Positions 1 through 9,117 are shown, counted from the first letter of the stretch. The stretch: DNA of 64,000 nucleotides from an uncultured Lachnospiraceae bacterium (GCA_910577275.1 CAJTMW010000003.1:62001-126000), one strand, 5' to 3'. Program-made: numbers and translations. Notes: generated by a model not told the origin, from the sequence alone.

Positions 1-345
1 CTGTTCTGCGGCGCCGGAGCGCTGATTCTCACCTCGAGAGTGGGGGCAGCGGCCGCAAGTACGGCGGCAGGAACGGAAATTACTATCCTTACGGGCGTTC
101 TGGTAGGCGGCGTGTCCGTGCGGGGCGGCGACGGGAAAATTGCCAACTGTATCGCCGGTGTTCTGATTATGGGACTTCTCGCCAACGGAATGCAGCTTGC
201 AGGGCTCAATACCTATTATCAGTATATTGCCAAGGGAGCAATCATGCTTCTGGTTATGTGGTTCGACGCTTTCCAGATAAAGAGAAGGGCGCTGGCGGCA
301 AATAAGAGGAAAGAGGAGAATGTTGGCGGGGGGATGAGAGGGTAG
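1..345 (+). CDS. Sugar ABC transporter permease, RbsC-like, C-terminal end
   Basis: The reading frame is open from the first base of the window, so only the last 114 residues of a longer protein are seen. The sequence SRVGAAAAS, then a conserved GVLVGGVSVRGG stretch and a closing hydrophobic segment with a basic tail (FQIKRRALAANKRK), is the typical end of the RbsC/AraH/XylH family of branched permeases for ribose and other monosaccharides. The family works in the membrane with an ATPase and a periplasmic-type binding protein, which would lie upstream of the window. The substrate cannot be told from this fragment. Confidence in the family is good. Confidence 0.85.
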   Translation: MFCGAGALILTSRVGAAAASTAAGTEITILTGVLVGGVSVRGGDGKIANCIAGVLIMGLLANGMQLAGLNTYYQYIAKGAIMLLVMWFDAFQIKRRALAANKRKEENVGGGMRG

Positions 346-456
346 ATTGAGACGGTTTTGAAAATTGATTCTCGCGAGCAACGAGCCAAGTGACTGCTTG
401 CAGGCATTTGGCGACTGCCACGAGGATTGTTGACTTCACAGGGTGCAATACAAAAA

Positions 457-484
457 TTGACAATTTCATTTTTTATGATAAAAT
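457..484 (+). promoter_or_regulatory. Sigma-A type promoter before the ATPase gene at 524
   Basis: TTGACA (457-462) and TAAAAT (479-484) are separated by 16 bases, and the start codon follows 40 bases later. The 346-523 gap is otherwise AT-rich and holds no gene. Confidence 0.5.
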
Positions 485-523
485 AAAGTAAATTTTATAT
501 TTTCATAAAAAGAGGCCTTAGAT

Positions 524-1750
524 ATGGATTATATTAAACGCACCCTGGAACGCAAATTTTTGCGGATGAGTTCTTTTTTCAAAGCAGTACTTGTAACCGG
601 AGCAAGACAGGTCGGGAAAACCACCATGCTAAAGCACTTGGCAGCGGAACAAAACCGCACTTATGTTTCTATGGATAACGCTATGGCGCGGATGCTTGCA
701 AAGTCCGACCCGGTGCTTTTTTTTCAAACTTATAAACCGCCGATTATAATTGATGAAATACAAAAGGCGACAGAGCTGCTCGAACAGATTAAAATCATGT
801 GTGATGAGAGTGAGGAGAGAGGGTTATTCTGGCTCACCGGTTCTCAGCAATTTAAGATGATGAATAATGTTCGGGAAACGCTGGCTGGCAGAATCGGAAT
901 TCTGGAGCTTTACAGTCTGTCAAAGAATGAAACGGAGGGTATAGAATTTCCGAATGAACTGGATTTTTCTATTCCCTGTCTGCTCGAAAGGCAGACACTG
1001 GTGAAAAGGAACGACATTGTTGACGTATTCGAGCACATCTGGCGAGGAGGTATGCCGGATGTACTTGTGGCTGACGGAGAACAGCGGCAGGAGTACTTTA
1101 ACTCTTATATTGAAACCTATCTTATGCGGGACGTATCGGAAGAGGGCGGGATTACCGACACTGTCCGTTTCCGTAAATTTCTGGGCGCATGCGCAGCGCT
1201 TGTCGCAGAACAGGTTAATTATAAGACGCTGGCAGAGGCAGCGGAGATTTCCCAACCGACAGCAAAGGAATGGCTGCGGCTGCTGCAGGGGCTGGGGATA
1301 ATTTATCTGCTGCCGCCTTTTTCAAATAATGAGTTGAAGAGACTCGCGAAAACGCCAAAGCTTTACTTTTGCGATACTGGTCTCTGCGCCTGCCTGTCCA
1401 TGTGGCTTACCAGAGACACTTTAATGAACGGTGCGGCAAGCGGGCATTATTTTGAAAATTATGTAGTGATTGAACTGCTCAAAAACTATGCGTATGCGCC
1501 ATCGAGAGCCGCGCTTACTTATTACCGGGATTCAAATTTAAAGGAAATCGACGTTTTTGTGGAGGAAAACGGAGTGATACATCCGCTGGAAATCAAAAAA
1601 TCTGCCAATCCTGACAGGCGGGAAATTAAGAAGTATGAGCTGCTTGACAAAGCGGGGCTGAAACGGGGGAGCGGAGGTATTGTCTGCATGTGTGAGGAGA
1701 CGATGCCTGTTGATGAGAGGAATTGTTTTATTCCGTGTAATTTAATCTGA
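524..1750 (+). CDS. P-loop ATPase with DUF4143 domain
   Basis: This 408-residue protein has a Walker A motif GARQVGKTT at about residues 26-34 and a Walker B motif IIIDEIQ with D77-E78. Its C-terminal part (about 200-400) is a DUF4143-type region that ends in a PD-(D/E)XK-like pattern (KEIDVF followed by PLEIKK). The family is widespread and often mobile in anaerobes; its cellular role is not established. A weak ribosome site (AAGAGG) lies ahead of the ATG. It sits alone behind its own promoter and converges on another ATPase gene at 1840. It is one of three related ATPases within 6 kb, which hints at repeated acquisition. The family call is firm, the function unknown. Confidence 0.88.
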   Translation: MDYIKRTLERKFLRMSSFFKAVLVTGARQVGKTTMLKHLAAEQNRTYVSMDNAMARMLAKSDPVLFFQTYKPPIIIDEIQKATELLEQIKIMCDESEERGLFWLTGSQQFKMMNNVRETLAGRIGILELYSLSKNETEGIEFPNELDFSIPCLLERQTLVKRNDIVDVFEHIWRGGMPDVLVADGEQRQEYFNSYIETYLMRDVSEEGGITDTVRFRKFLGACAALVAEQVNYKTLAEAAEISQPTAKEWLRLLQGLGIIYLLPPFSNNELKRLAKTPKLYFCDTGLCACLSMWLTRDTLMNGAASGHYFENYVVIELLKNYAYAPSRAALTYYRDSNLKEIDVFVEENGVIHPLEIKKSANPDRREIKKYELLDKAGLKRGSGGIVCMCEETMPVDERNCFIPCNLI

Positions 1751-1796
1751 CTTAAGAATAGAAAGATACATCCGGAAAGGATAAAAGTCATAAAAA

Positions 1797-1829
1797 GAAA
1801 AGCCGGAGGACGTCAGTCCACGGCTTTTC
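1797..1829. terminator. Bidirectional hairpin terminator between convergent ATPase genes
   Basis: GAAAAGCCG (1797-1805) pairs with CGGCTTTTC (1821-1829), and GGAC/GTCC extends the stem inside. Both strands have T-rich flanks, so it can serve the gene ending at 1750 and the minus-strand gene ending at 1840. Confidence 0.7.
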
Positions 1830-1839
1830 CTGCCTTAAA

Positions 1840-3426
1840 TCAAACCACGGCTTCAATCAGTATTTTCCCCCTGATTTTAAACTCTTTCACGCCGATTTCT
1901 TTCTTTTTATTAAAGTTAAAACTAAGCATGTAGCCTTTTTCCAGATGATAGTATTCCAGATAATCGAAGAGCTGTTCCTCGCCCCTTGTATGATATGCAT
2001 CGCCTCTCCAGAGCTTCATCTCAATTATAAACTGTTCGCCCTGATAGTCTATAATCATATCTGTGCGCTCATTGTTTCTGGTTCGGGATTCAATGTAATA
2101 ATTTCCCTCCCCGTTAATAATAGGACGTAGATAAAGCATAAAATATCTCCGGCCATCCTCTTCATAAAATTTCTGTTCTCTGTCTCCATAGATTTCATCA
2201 AAATACTGCACAAACTTTTCCAGAATCAGGCGCATATTCAGATGCCCGTTTTTTATAAACTGATTTTTTTGTCTGGTGGCCTCTGTGTAAATTTCCTCGT
2301 CCTGCTCCCTGAATGATGTCAGAAACATATTGTATAATCTTGTTTCAAAAATTCTGTTTGCTATGACCACAGAAGAATTTTCATCTTTTACAAGCCCAAA
2401 CATTTTCGCCATCTGAATTACCGGTTCGTCAGGATTGTATACAATATTCTGACCCTGAAAGAGCAAACGGTAAATCATGTTTTTGAGTTTTGCGTAATCA
2501 TTGATTTTTCCTGTTAAGGAATCGAATAACGGGCTTTGCTCATAAAGCAGCTTTTTTACTGCTTCCAGAAATCCTTCTCTGGTCCAGGCACGGCGCTTAT
2601 CAGCAAACCGGGTATTTTCCCGGGAAACTTCTTCATCCATCAGCTTGCATAAGCTGGAAACAAGATAAGGGTAGCCGGAGGTATAATTATAAATCAGATT
2701 TGCAATCAGAGGAATATCCATCCCGGTGTGGTTATCCTCCTCATAATCTTCCAGCATTCCGGTAATATCGTTCACTGAAAAACTCATATCCACACAAAAT
2801 TTTGCCGCAATGTTCCACGGACTGTTTAATTTATGTTCTTGTTCCGGGCGTATCTTAACTTTAATATTTCTGACGTCATAAACTCCCGCTAAAATCACAG
2901 AATGAAACGCAGGTATTTTCTTTCGTCTGAGATAACAGGCTCTAAGCTGTGCGAGAAAATCGATAAATATCTGGTTATTTGTTGCTGTGTCCACCTCGTC
3001 AATAATGAGGACTATCTTTTTGTCTGTTTTTACGAACCAGATTTTCAGTACCTTAAAAAGGGCCTGGAGGGAGATTACCCGGGCTGTTCTCTCTGCAAAT
3101 GCAAGAAGGCTTTCTTCAACATCATCCGGGAATTCACTGACTGTATCCAACAGTTCTGCCGAAAAAGACACCACAAATGACTGCTCATTTTCAAAGGCAG
3201 ATGAGCTCATTGTCTGAAAATCCATACTGATAATCTGGTAATCTTCTTTCAAATAGTCGGAAAGAGCAGTCAGTAATGTTGTTTTGCCATATTGCCTTGC
3301 TCTGTTAATGCAGAAATACTGTCCATAATCTACCATCACCCGAATTTGTGATAAACGTTCGGATAAATCAACCATATAGTGTAATTCGGGGTCACAGCTT
3401 CCGGTCACATTGAAAATCTTTCCCAA
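1840..3426 (-). CDS. AAA-ATPase-like protein with C-terminal PD-(D/E)XK nuclease-type domain
   Basis: The 528-residue product has a Walker A motif NRARQYGKTT (41-50) and a Walker B motif VLIIDEVD with D143-E144. The C-terminal region carries D456, E469 and K471 in a D...E-x-K arrangement (IIDYQGEQFIIEMK), the signature of the nuclease-fold domain found in the AAA-ATPase-like/DUF1703 group. Such proteins are common in Clostridia and Bacteroidetes, frequently in variable islands, and their targets are unknown. The gene stands alone on the minus strand between the ATPase at 524 and an AraC relic. The ATG is preceded by AAAGGAG. The family assignment is good; a role in nucleic-acid processing is only inference. 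Confidence 0.85.
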   Translation of the reverse strand: MGKIFNVTGSCDPELHYMVDLSERLSQIRVMVDYGQYFCINRARQYGKTTLLTALSDYLKEDYQIISMDFQTMSSSAFENEQSFVVSFSAELLDTVSEFPDDVEESLLAFAERTARVISLQALFKVLKIWFVKTDKKIVLIIDEVDTATNNQIFIDFLAQLRACYLRRKKIPAFHSVILAGVYDVRNIKVKIRPEQEHKLNSPWNIAAKFCVDMSFSVNDITGMLEDYEEDNHTGMDIPLIANLIYNYTSGYPYLVSSLCKLMDEEVSRENTRFADKRRAWTREGFLEAVKKLLYEQSPLFDSLTGKINDYAKLKNMIYRLLFQGQNIVYNPDEPVIQMAKMFGLVKDENSSVVIANRIFETRLYNMFLTSFREQDEEIYTEATRQKNQFIKNGHLNMRLILEKFVQYFDEIYGDREQKFYEEDGRRYFMLYLRPIINGEGNYYIESRTRNNERTDMIIDYQGEQFIIEMKLWRGDAYHTRGEEQLFDYLEYYHLEKGYMLSFNFNKKKEIGVKEFKIRGKILIEAVV

Positions 3427-3526
3427 TGATAATGTGCTCCTTTCAGGAAATAGTCGCGTATTGCACTTTCATCTTACCATATGCGGATATTCATGACAAG
3501 AAGGGGATTCTTTGTAAATTTTAGCC

Positions 3527-3595
3527 CTAAATTAAAGAGTTAAGATATTCACTGGGAGTCATTCCGGTGAATTTTTTAAATACCTGACTGAATGC
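3527..3595 (-). pseudogene. Relic of an AraC-family regulator (last 22 codons)
   Basis: Read on the minus strand, this stretch encodes AFSQVFKKFTGMTPSEYL and a few more residues before a TAG stop. That is the hallmark end of the second helix-turn-helix of AraC/XylS regulators (FSxxFKKxxGxTPxEY). A TGA stop stands directly ahead of it in frame and no upstream part of the protein is visible, so the gene is decayed. The matching AraC gene from which it came is not in the window, and the regulator at 6835 has a different C-terminus. Confidence 0.75.
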
Positions 3596-3657
3596 TCATG
3601 TACCGTAAAGTGACACACAGAAGTTATTATTTTTCTGGTAATGTTAAAACGCGTTGC

Positions 3658-3686
3658 TTGTAGCGACAGGGGATTCTCCATATAAT
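3658..3686 (+). promoter_or_regulatory. Probable promoter of the XRE regulator gene
   Basis: A consensus TATAAT (3681-3686) stands 17 bases behind TTGTAG (3658-3663), 32 bases ahead of the chosen ATG. Confidence 0.45.
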
Positions 3687-3717
3687 TGTGGTAACAACTA
3701 AAAGGAGGCTACCCCTG

Positions 3718-4227
3718 ATGCTTAACGAAAATATTAAAACAATTAGAAAATCAAAAGGACTTTCACAGCAGGAACTGGCTGTCAGGCTGAACGTGGTACG
3801 ACAGACAATTTCTAAATGGGAGCAGGGATTGTCGGTTCCCGATTCTGACATGTTAATCCTCATCTCGGAAGCGCTGGAAACACCCGTAAGTACGTTGCTC
3901 GGAGAAACTATTGCTGAGACGGAGGCCGACAGCTTAAAAGCGATTTCTGAAAAACTGGAGGTGATAAACCTGCAGCTGGCACAAAGGAAAACCACGAGAA
4001 GAAAAATTCTGTATTGGCTGCTCGTTTCATTGTGTGCGGTCATAGCAGTAATTTCTGCGGTTCTGATAAGAATAAACAGTCCTTATCTGGGGTGGGATTA
4101 TAGCAGTCCTGAAACCGCTGTCCTCGGAGTGGCGTTTCATTCATTCGAATGGCTGTTTGTCAGAGCAGCGCCGGTTATCTTTATTGGTGCAATCGTTGGA
4201 ATTTTCTCAACACGAAGGAAGGGATAA
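3718..4227 (+). CDS. XRE-family regulator with two membrane segments
   Basis: The 169-residue product starts with a Cro/C1-type helix-turn-helix (about residues 3-58, with LSQQELAVRLNVVRQTISKWEQG) and a LISEALETPVSTLLGE extension that is usual in clostridial regulators. After a linker with a short amphipathic helix come two hydrophobic segments (about 100-121 and 138-163), so the DNA-binding domain is tethered to the membrane. The start at 3718 is chosen because AAAGGAGG lies nine bases upstream; an earlier in-frame start would precede this site. The family is often paired with an ABC exporter, but none is present here. Its target is unknown. Confidence 0.85.
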   Translation: MLNENIKTIRKSKGLSQQELAVRLNVVRQTISKWEQGLSVPDSDMLILISEALETPVSTLLGETIAETEADSLKAISEKLEVINLQLAQRKTTRRKILYWLLVSLCAVIAVISAVLIRINSPYLGWDYSSPETAVLGVAFHSFEWLFVRAAPVIFIGAIVGIFSTRRKG

Positions 4228-4296
4228 CAGGTTTGTAATTTAAAATAGATAGCGTTATAATAAAAAATAAAATGCAATGCTGAAATGAGGTGGCGT

Positions 4297-5856
4297 ATGA
4301 AAGCGACGCACAGGGTAAAGGATTCCGCAGGAAATCCGGTTGGATATATTGTGGACGAAAAATTTTATACAGAGGAATATCTGAAGGATAATATACAATT
4401 TATTGAGAACTTATCCCTGATGGAAGGCAAAGTTTCCTGTGCGGAGGCTGGATTGGAGGAAACTTCATATAAAGCGGCTGTTGCCGACAGAGAATATAAT
4501 AAATTAATAAGAGAGAATCCGTTTGTCAGAGACATTCAGGAGGATTTGGAGGAATGGAGACGCGATTCCCTCCATAAAGTTTTACAGCTGGAAGGCTCAC
4601 GGCAGATTGGGAAGACAACAGAGCTGTTAAAGTTTGCCTACAAGAATTATGAATATGTGGTTTATGTAAATTTGGCCTACGACAAATATCATTTTCAGGA
4701 TGTGGTGGAGAACGGATGCAGCCCCATGGAATTTGAGAAATATTGCCGCAGGGCGGGACTGCCTCGTTTTGTTAATAATAAAAATACCATACTGCTTATA
4801 GATGAAATACAGCTCAGCGAAAAGATATATAATTCCATACGGAGCCTGTATTCGGAGATTGACTGCGAGATTGTAGTGACAGGGAGTTATTTAGGGCAGA
4901 CTCTGCGCGCCGGATATTTTTTACCTGCCGGAACAGTCAGTTATCTTTATATGTTTCCGCTAAGCTTCACAGAGTTCTGCAGAATATATGGGAAAGAAGA
5001 GCTTTTGAAAGGAATGGATTTGTTTGGGGAGGGCGGCGCCGCGGCATATAACGAGCTCCTTCCGCTTTATCATATATACAGGCAGATTGGAGGATATCCC
5101 GAGGTGGTAAGAAGGTACAGAGAAAAAGGGGATATCGAAAGCTGCTATGATGTGATTCAAAGCCTTGTGGAAACTTTTCAGAGAGAATCCGGTTATTATT
5201 TTCGGACTTCAAAGGAAGCGCTTCTTTTTAAGACGGTATTCACAGAGGCGATAAAGAACATGTGCAGTGAAAAAAGGGGTAGCGGAAACAGGCTGACAGA
5301 GAAAATAACGGATATTGCCAGACAGTCACAGAAAATGCTTGTCAGCAGAGATGAAATTGCCGGCGCAATTACATGGCTGGTTTATTCAGGGATAATCGGG
5401 GAATGCGGATTATACAACAACGGCGATATCAGGCAGTATGTTCCAGCCAGACGTTTGTACTATATGGATTGCGGGCTGGCAGCTTATATTGGCAGACAGG
5501 CGGAAGTGGATGAAAGCAGTATAAACGGTCTGCTCACGGAAACCTTTGTCTACACGGAGCTGTACCGGTTGTACAAGAGAACTTATTCAAAAAAGGCAGT
5601 AAAGGGAGAAACACCCTGTTTTTCTTTATATAACCAGTATGAACTTGATTTTGTTCTTGTAGATAAAGACAACACGGTCTATGGAATAGAGGTGAAAACA
5701 AAGGACGGCAGTCCTGAATCACTGAGGATTTTTATTGACAGACATTTGATAGACCGGGGAATTGTGGCAAAGACGGCAAGAGGCGGACATGGAGAAAAGT
5801 TTGACACCATTCCGGTATTTACGGTAGGCTGCAGGTTCCCTTACATTCAGGAATAA
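4297..5856 (+). CDS. P-loop ATPase with N-terminal extension and DUF4143-type C-terminus
   Basis: The 519-residue product has about 90 extra N-terminal residues, then a Walker A motif GSRQIGKTT (about 100-108), a Walker B motif ILLIDEIQ, and a C-terminal region ending in YELDFVLV and YGIEVKTK, a D...E-x-K nuclease-fold pattern shared with the ATPase at 524. An ATG at 4285 is in frame, but GAGGTGG covers it and serves better as the ribosome site for the ATG at 4297. The N-terminal extension (VGYIVDEKFYTEEYLKDN) resembles fragments that other proteins of accessory regions carry, but I cannot assign a family to it. Function is unknown. Confidence 0.85.
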   Translation: MKATHRVKDSAGNPVGYIVDEKFYTEEYLKDNIQFIENLSLMEGKVSCAEAGLEETSYKAAVADREYNKLIRENPFVRDIQEDLEEWRRDSLHKVLQLEGSRQIGKTTELLKFAYKNYEYVVYVNLAYDKYHFQDVVENGCSPMEFEKYCRRAGLPRFVNNKNTILLIDEIQLSEKIYNSIRSLYSEIDCEIVVTGSYLGQTLRAGYFLPAGTVSYLYMFPLSFTEFCRIYGKEELLKGMDLFGEGGAAAYNELLPLYHIYRQIGGYPEVVRRYREKGDIESCYDVIQSLVETFQRESGYYFRTSKEALLFKTVFTEAIKNMCSEKRGSGNRLTEKITDIARQSQKMLVSRDEIAGAITWLVYSGIIGECGLYNNGDIRQYVPARRLYYMDCGLAAYIGRQAEVDESSINGLLTETFVYTELYRLYKRTYSKKAVKGETPCFSLYNQYELDFVLVDKDNTVYGIEVKTKDGSPESLRIFIDRHLIDRGIVAKTARGGHGEKFDTIPVFTVGCRFPYIQE

Positions 5857-5932
5857 AAGGCCGTTGATTTTAATTCCGTAGTTTTATTGAATTTAGTGAC
5901 TTTTCCAGATATAATAAAAAAAGGACTTGTTT

Positions 5933-5955
5933 GGGAAGCGGCGTGTCCGCTTCCC
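5933..5955. other. Perfect inverted repeat upstream of lipoprotein gene
   Basis: GGGAAGCGG (5933-5941) and CCGCTTCCC (5947-5955) form a 9-bp stem with a five-base loop. The following sequence (GTTCTAATTT) is a poor U-tract, so it may be a weak terminator for the ATPase gene or a leader hairpin of the lipoprotein gene. Confidence 0.5.
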
Positions 5956-5990
5956 GTTCTAATTTATGAAGAACCGAGGTTAATAATTCT

Positions 5991-6794
5991 ATGCATAAAA
6001 AAATCCTTTCCCTTATTATAGCCGCATTGCTGTGCCTTTCCCTTGCCGCCTGCGGATTGCCCGAGGAGAAGATAGCGAAGGCGCAGGAGAAATATACGCA
6101 GCTGGCGGATATTCATAATCAGGTGGTGGAGGCGCATAAGAATGTGGAGGACAATTCGCTGGACGAAGAACTGACAAAGCTGCAGAGCCGTGCGTCCGAT
6201 ATGGGCGCCTTCAACCTGGCGGAGATGGCGGAGGAGGAAATTGATGAGCTGATTCAGGATATGGATTCCATGATTAGCGAATATGAGGGCTATCTTGCGC
6301 AGCTTTCCAATATTAAGGGCGCGGAGGAGGAAGCGGTGCTTACTCCCATTGTGATTACGCTGCAAAACCGCACAGAGAGCTCCTTTTTGGAACTTCGGCT
6401 GTATGAACAGGGAAGCAGCGGCGCGCAGGTAAATGTACTTGAGGATATGGAGGGCTTTGTCCCGGGACAGTATCTGGCCGGTCTTACGGTTATGCGGGAT
6501 GTGGACAATACGCCCTGGGTGATTTCCCTGACCGACGCAAACGGTACGGAGCAGGAGGTTATGCTTGAGGTGGGTGAGTTTACGGAAGGGAATATTTCTC
6601 TGGCCCTTTGTCATGATGGGGAGAGCGGGGAACTTACCACGGAAATAATTGAGGCAGGGTCGGACGATGGAGAGGACGAGCCTGCGGAAGAGGCAGAATC
6701 AGAGGGTGACAAAGAAGCGGCCCCGTCATCTGAAAGCGACTCTGACGGACAGGAAGCGGCAGGAGCATCCGACGACGGCACGGGAGCAGAGTAA
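5991..6794 (+). CDS. Lipoprotein with helical N-terminal domain and acidic tail
   Basis: The 267-residue protein has a lipoprotein signal peptide with the lipobox LAAC at residues 18-21, so it should be anchored on the outer face of the membrane. Residues 25-105 are predicted helical and charged (EEKIAKAQEKYTQLADIHN), followed by a small beta-rich domain (about 110-210). The last 50 residues are almost only Asp, Glu, Ser, Gly and Ala (EEAESEGDKEAAPSSESDSD), probably disordered. It lies just ahead of an AraC gene, 40 bases away, and may share its transcript. I do not recognise a named family beyond that of clostridial surface lipoproteins; no enzymatic motif is seen. Confidence 0.8.
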   Translation: MHKKILSLIIAALLCLSLAACGLPEEKIAKAQEKYTQLADIHNQVVEAHKNVEDNSLDEELTKLQSRASDMGAFNLAEMAEEEIDELIQDMDSMISEYEGYLAQLSNIKGAEEEAVLTPIVITLQNRTESSFLELRLYEQGSSGAQVNVLEDMEGFVPGQYLAGLTVMRDVDNTPWVISLTDANGTEQEVMLEVGEFTEGNISLALCHDGESGELTTEIIEAGSDDGEDEPAEEAESEGDKEAAPSSESDSDGQEAAGASDDGTGAE

Positions 6795-6834
6795 ACGGCA
6801 GACCGAAACACGGGCTTTCTAAGGAGAACTACAA

Positions 6835-7737
6835 ATGGAAAAAGCTTATGAACTGGAATTTTTTGGCGAAAAAAGCGGAAGCCTTTTCCTCAACTGCTGC
6901 GGTATGTCCAGAACGGAGCCTTTTCACAGCTTCGGGCCGGCGATTAAGCCTCACTATGTGATTCATTTTGTGCTGAGCGGCCGGGGAAAGCTTTCAATTG
7001 GCGGCAAGGAATATTTCCCGGAGCAGGGGTACGGATTTCTGATACCGCCGGAGGAGCTTGTTTTTTATCAGGCGGATGAGGAGAATCCGTGGACGTATAT
7101 CTGGGTGGGATTTAACGGAAGCATGGCGGACGAATTGCTTAAGGCCATGGGGCTGTCGATTTCAAGCCCTGTCTTTTGCTCGGATAAGGAACAGGAGCTT
7201 TCCAGGGCGGTCATGGACATGATGGAGCATAACAGGGTGGGGATAGCCAATGATTTGCGCCGGAACGGACAGCTTCACCTTTTTTTATCGCTGATTGCAG
7301 AGAGCGCCCGGGTGGAGGAGCGCGGCGAGACGGACAGAGCGGGTCATTATGTGCGGCGTGCGGTTGAGTTTATTTTAAATAATTACTGTAATCCGATTAA
7401 GATTACGGATGTGGCCAGTTATGTCTGTATCAACAGGAGCTATCTGTACACGCTGTTCCGGGGGGCTATGGGGATGTCGCCGCAGCAGTTTTTAACCAGC
7501 TTTCGCATTAATAAGGCGGCGGAGCTTTTGCAGGTTACTTCCCTTCCGGTGGAAAGCATTGCCCTTTCCTGCGGGTATCTGGACCCTCTTGTTTTCACAA
7601 AATCATTTAAGCAGATGAAGAAGATGTCGCCGTCCGCTTACCGGAAGGAGATGCAGAAGGGGGAGAGCAGAAAGAGCGAGGAATATTTAAAGCAGATAGA
7701 GGATTTTATCAATCAGGTAAATAAGATTAATACTTAA
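6835..7737 (+). CDS. AraC-family transcriptional regulator with cupin sensor domain
   Basis: The 300-residue protein has an N-terminal AraC-type cupin (about 10-150, with HFVLSGRGKLSIGGKEY and the PPEE turn) that usually binds a sugar. A double helix-turn-helix follows at about 175-275 (ITDVASYVCINRSYLYTLFRG and SIALSCGYLDPLVFTKSFKQ with MSPSAYRKE). Regulators of this layout control sugar utilisation in Lachnospiraceae. It stands directly upstream of galK-galT in the same direction, so control of galactose or of an alpha-galactoside locus is a reasonable inference. The start has AAGGAGA nine bases upstream. Confidence 0.9.
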   Translation: MEKAYELEFFGEKSGSLFLNCCGMSRTEPFHSFGPAIKPHYVIHFVLSGRGKLSIGGKEYFPEQGYGFLIPPEELVFYQADEENPWTYIWVGFNGSMADELLKAMGLSISSPVFCSDKEQELSRAVMDMMEHNRVGIANDLRRNGQLHLFLSLIAESARVEERGETDRAGHYVRRAVEFILNNYCNPIKITDVASYVCINRSYLYTLFRGAMGMSPQQFLTSFRINKAAELLQVTSLPVESIALSCGYLDPLVFTKSFKQMKKMSPSAYRKEMQKGESRKSEEYLKQIEDFINQVNKINT

Positions 7738-7898
7738 CATTTCGACAGGCTTTTGCAACAAGGAATTATGGCTTTAGAGAAGAATTTTACAATATAATAA
7801 GGAAGATACGAACGCACAGGAATTTCATCCGGTCTGCGTCGGCAGGGCATACGCAAGCCGGTTTTACATAAATAAAGCCCTGCAGAAAAGAGGGAAAA

Positions 7899-9065
7899 AT
7901 GGTTGAAGCAGTAGTAAAAAGATTTAAAGAGGTGTATGGAGACGAGGCGGGGTTTAAGGTGTTTTTTGCGCCGGGGCGTGTGAACCTGATTGGCGAGCAT
8001 ACGGACTATAACGGCGGGCATGTGTTTCCCTGCGCGCTTACGATTGGCACTTACGGGGTTGCCAGGGTAAGGGACGACAGGAAGCTTCGTTTTTATTCCA
8101 TGAATTTTGACCATCTGGGCGTGATTGAGACTTCTCTTGACGACTTAAAGCCCAGAAAAGAGGCGGGCTGGACGAACTACCCGAAGGGCGTTATGTGGGC
8201 CTTTGAGGGAAGGGGGTATCAGATTCCAAAGGGACTGGATATTCTGTTATACGGAAACATCCCTAACGGCTCCGGTCTTTCATCTTCCGCTTCGATTGAG
8301 GTGCTGACAGGTTATATTTTGAAGGAATTCTTTGGATTTGAAGTGAGCAATCAGGATTTGGCGTTGATTGGACAGTATTCGGAGAATAATTTTAACGGCG
8401 TGAACTGCGGCATTATGGACCAGTTTGCCATTGCCATGGGCAAAAAGGACAACGCTATTTTCCTGGATACGGCGGATTTGTCCTATACCTATGCGCCCAT
8501 CAGCTTAAAGGGCGCCAAGCTTGTGATTGCATGCAGCAATAAAAAGAGAGGGCTCGGGGACTCCAAGTATAACGAGAGAAGAAGCGAGTGCGAAACAGCG
8601 CTTGCAGAGCTGCAGACGGTTGTGGACATCAAGGGTCTCGGAGATTTGAGCGAGGAGAAGTTTGAGGAAGTGAAGTCTGCCATCAAGGACCCTGTGAGGG
8701 TGAGGAGGGCAAAGCATGCGGTTTATGAAAACCAGCGTACCATCAAGGCCGTGGAAGCCCTTAAGGCTGATAACATTACCTTATTCGGACAGCTTATGAA
8801 CGACTCTCACGTATCTTTGCGGGACGATTATGAGGTGACGGGAATCGAGCTCGACACGCTGGTGGAGGAAGCCTGGAAGGTGGAGGGCGTGATTGGCTCC
8901 CGCATGACGGGCGCGGGTTTTGGCGGCTGTACGGTAAGCCTTGTAAAGGATGAGGCTATCGACGGGTTTATCAAACAGGTAGGGGATGCCTATCTTGCGA
9001 AGATTGGCTATAAAGCGGACTTTTATGTGGTTGAGGTGGGGGACGGCCCCTGCACGCTGCAATAA
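7899..9065 (+). CDS. galK: Galactokinase
   Basis: This GHMP kinase phosphorylates galactose at C1 with ATP, the first step of the Leloir pathway in the cytosol. The galactokinase signature GRVNLIGEHTDYNGG is at about residues 26-40, the GHMP glycine-rich ATP loop is IPNGSGLSSSASIE at about 122-135, and the C-terminal motif GSRMTGAGFGGCT is present. The length of 388 residues fits the family. GAGGGAAAA precedes the ATG. galT follows 98 bases later, so the two form an operon. The TATAAT at 7793-7798 in the 161-base upstream gap is a possible -10 box, but no good -35 box is seen. Confidence 0.97.
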   Translation: MVEAVVKRFKEVYGDEAGFKVFFAPGRVNLIGEHTDYNGGHVFPCALTIGTYGVARVRDDRKLRFYSMNFDHLGVIETSLDDLKPRKEAGWTNYPKGVMWAFEGRGYQIPKGLDILLYGNIPNGSGLSSSASIEVLTGYILKEFFGFEVSNQDLALIGQYSENNFNGVNCGIMDQFAIAMGKKDNAIFLDTADLSYTYAPISLKGAKLVIACSNKKRGLGDSKYNERRSECETALAELQTVVDIKGLGDLSEEKFEEVKSAIKDPVRVRRAKHAVYENQRTIKAVEALKADNITLFGQLMNDSHVSLRDDYEVTGIELDTLVEEAWKVEGVIGSRMTGAGFGGCTVSLVKDEAIDGFIKQVGDAYLAKIGYKADFYVVEVGDGPCTLQ

Positions 9066-9072
9066 CGGGAGG

Positions 9073-9117
9073 CGGCCTGCCCGTCCGGGCAGCAGGAAAG
9101 CGGACGGGCGCAGGCCG
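9073..9117. other. GC-rich hairpin between galK and galT
   Basis: Bases 9073-9087 pair with 9101-9108 and 9111-9117 (15 bp, a two-base bulge, 13-base loop). No T-run follows, so it is more likely a stabilising or processing hairpin within the operon transcript than a terminator. Confidence 0.65.

Noticed and set aside
5964..6614. 216-codon minus-strand frame opposite the lipoprotein gene at 5991
   Set aside because: It is antisense to a protein with a clear signal peptide and lipobox, and its His/Arg/Leu-rich sequence fits no family.
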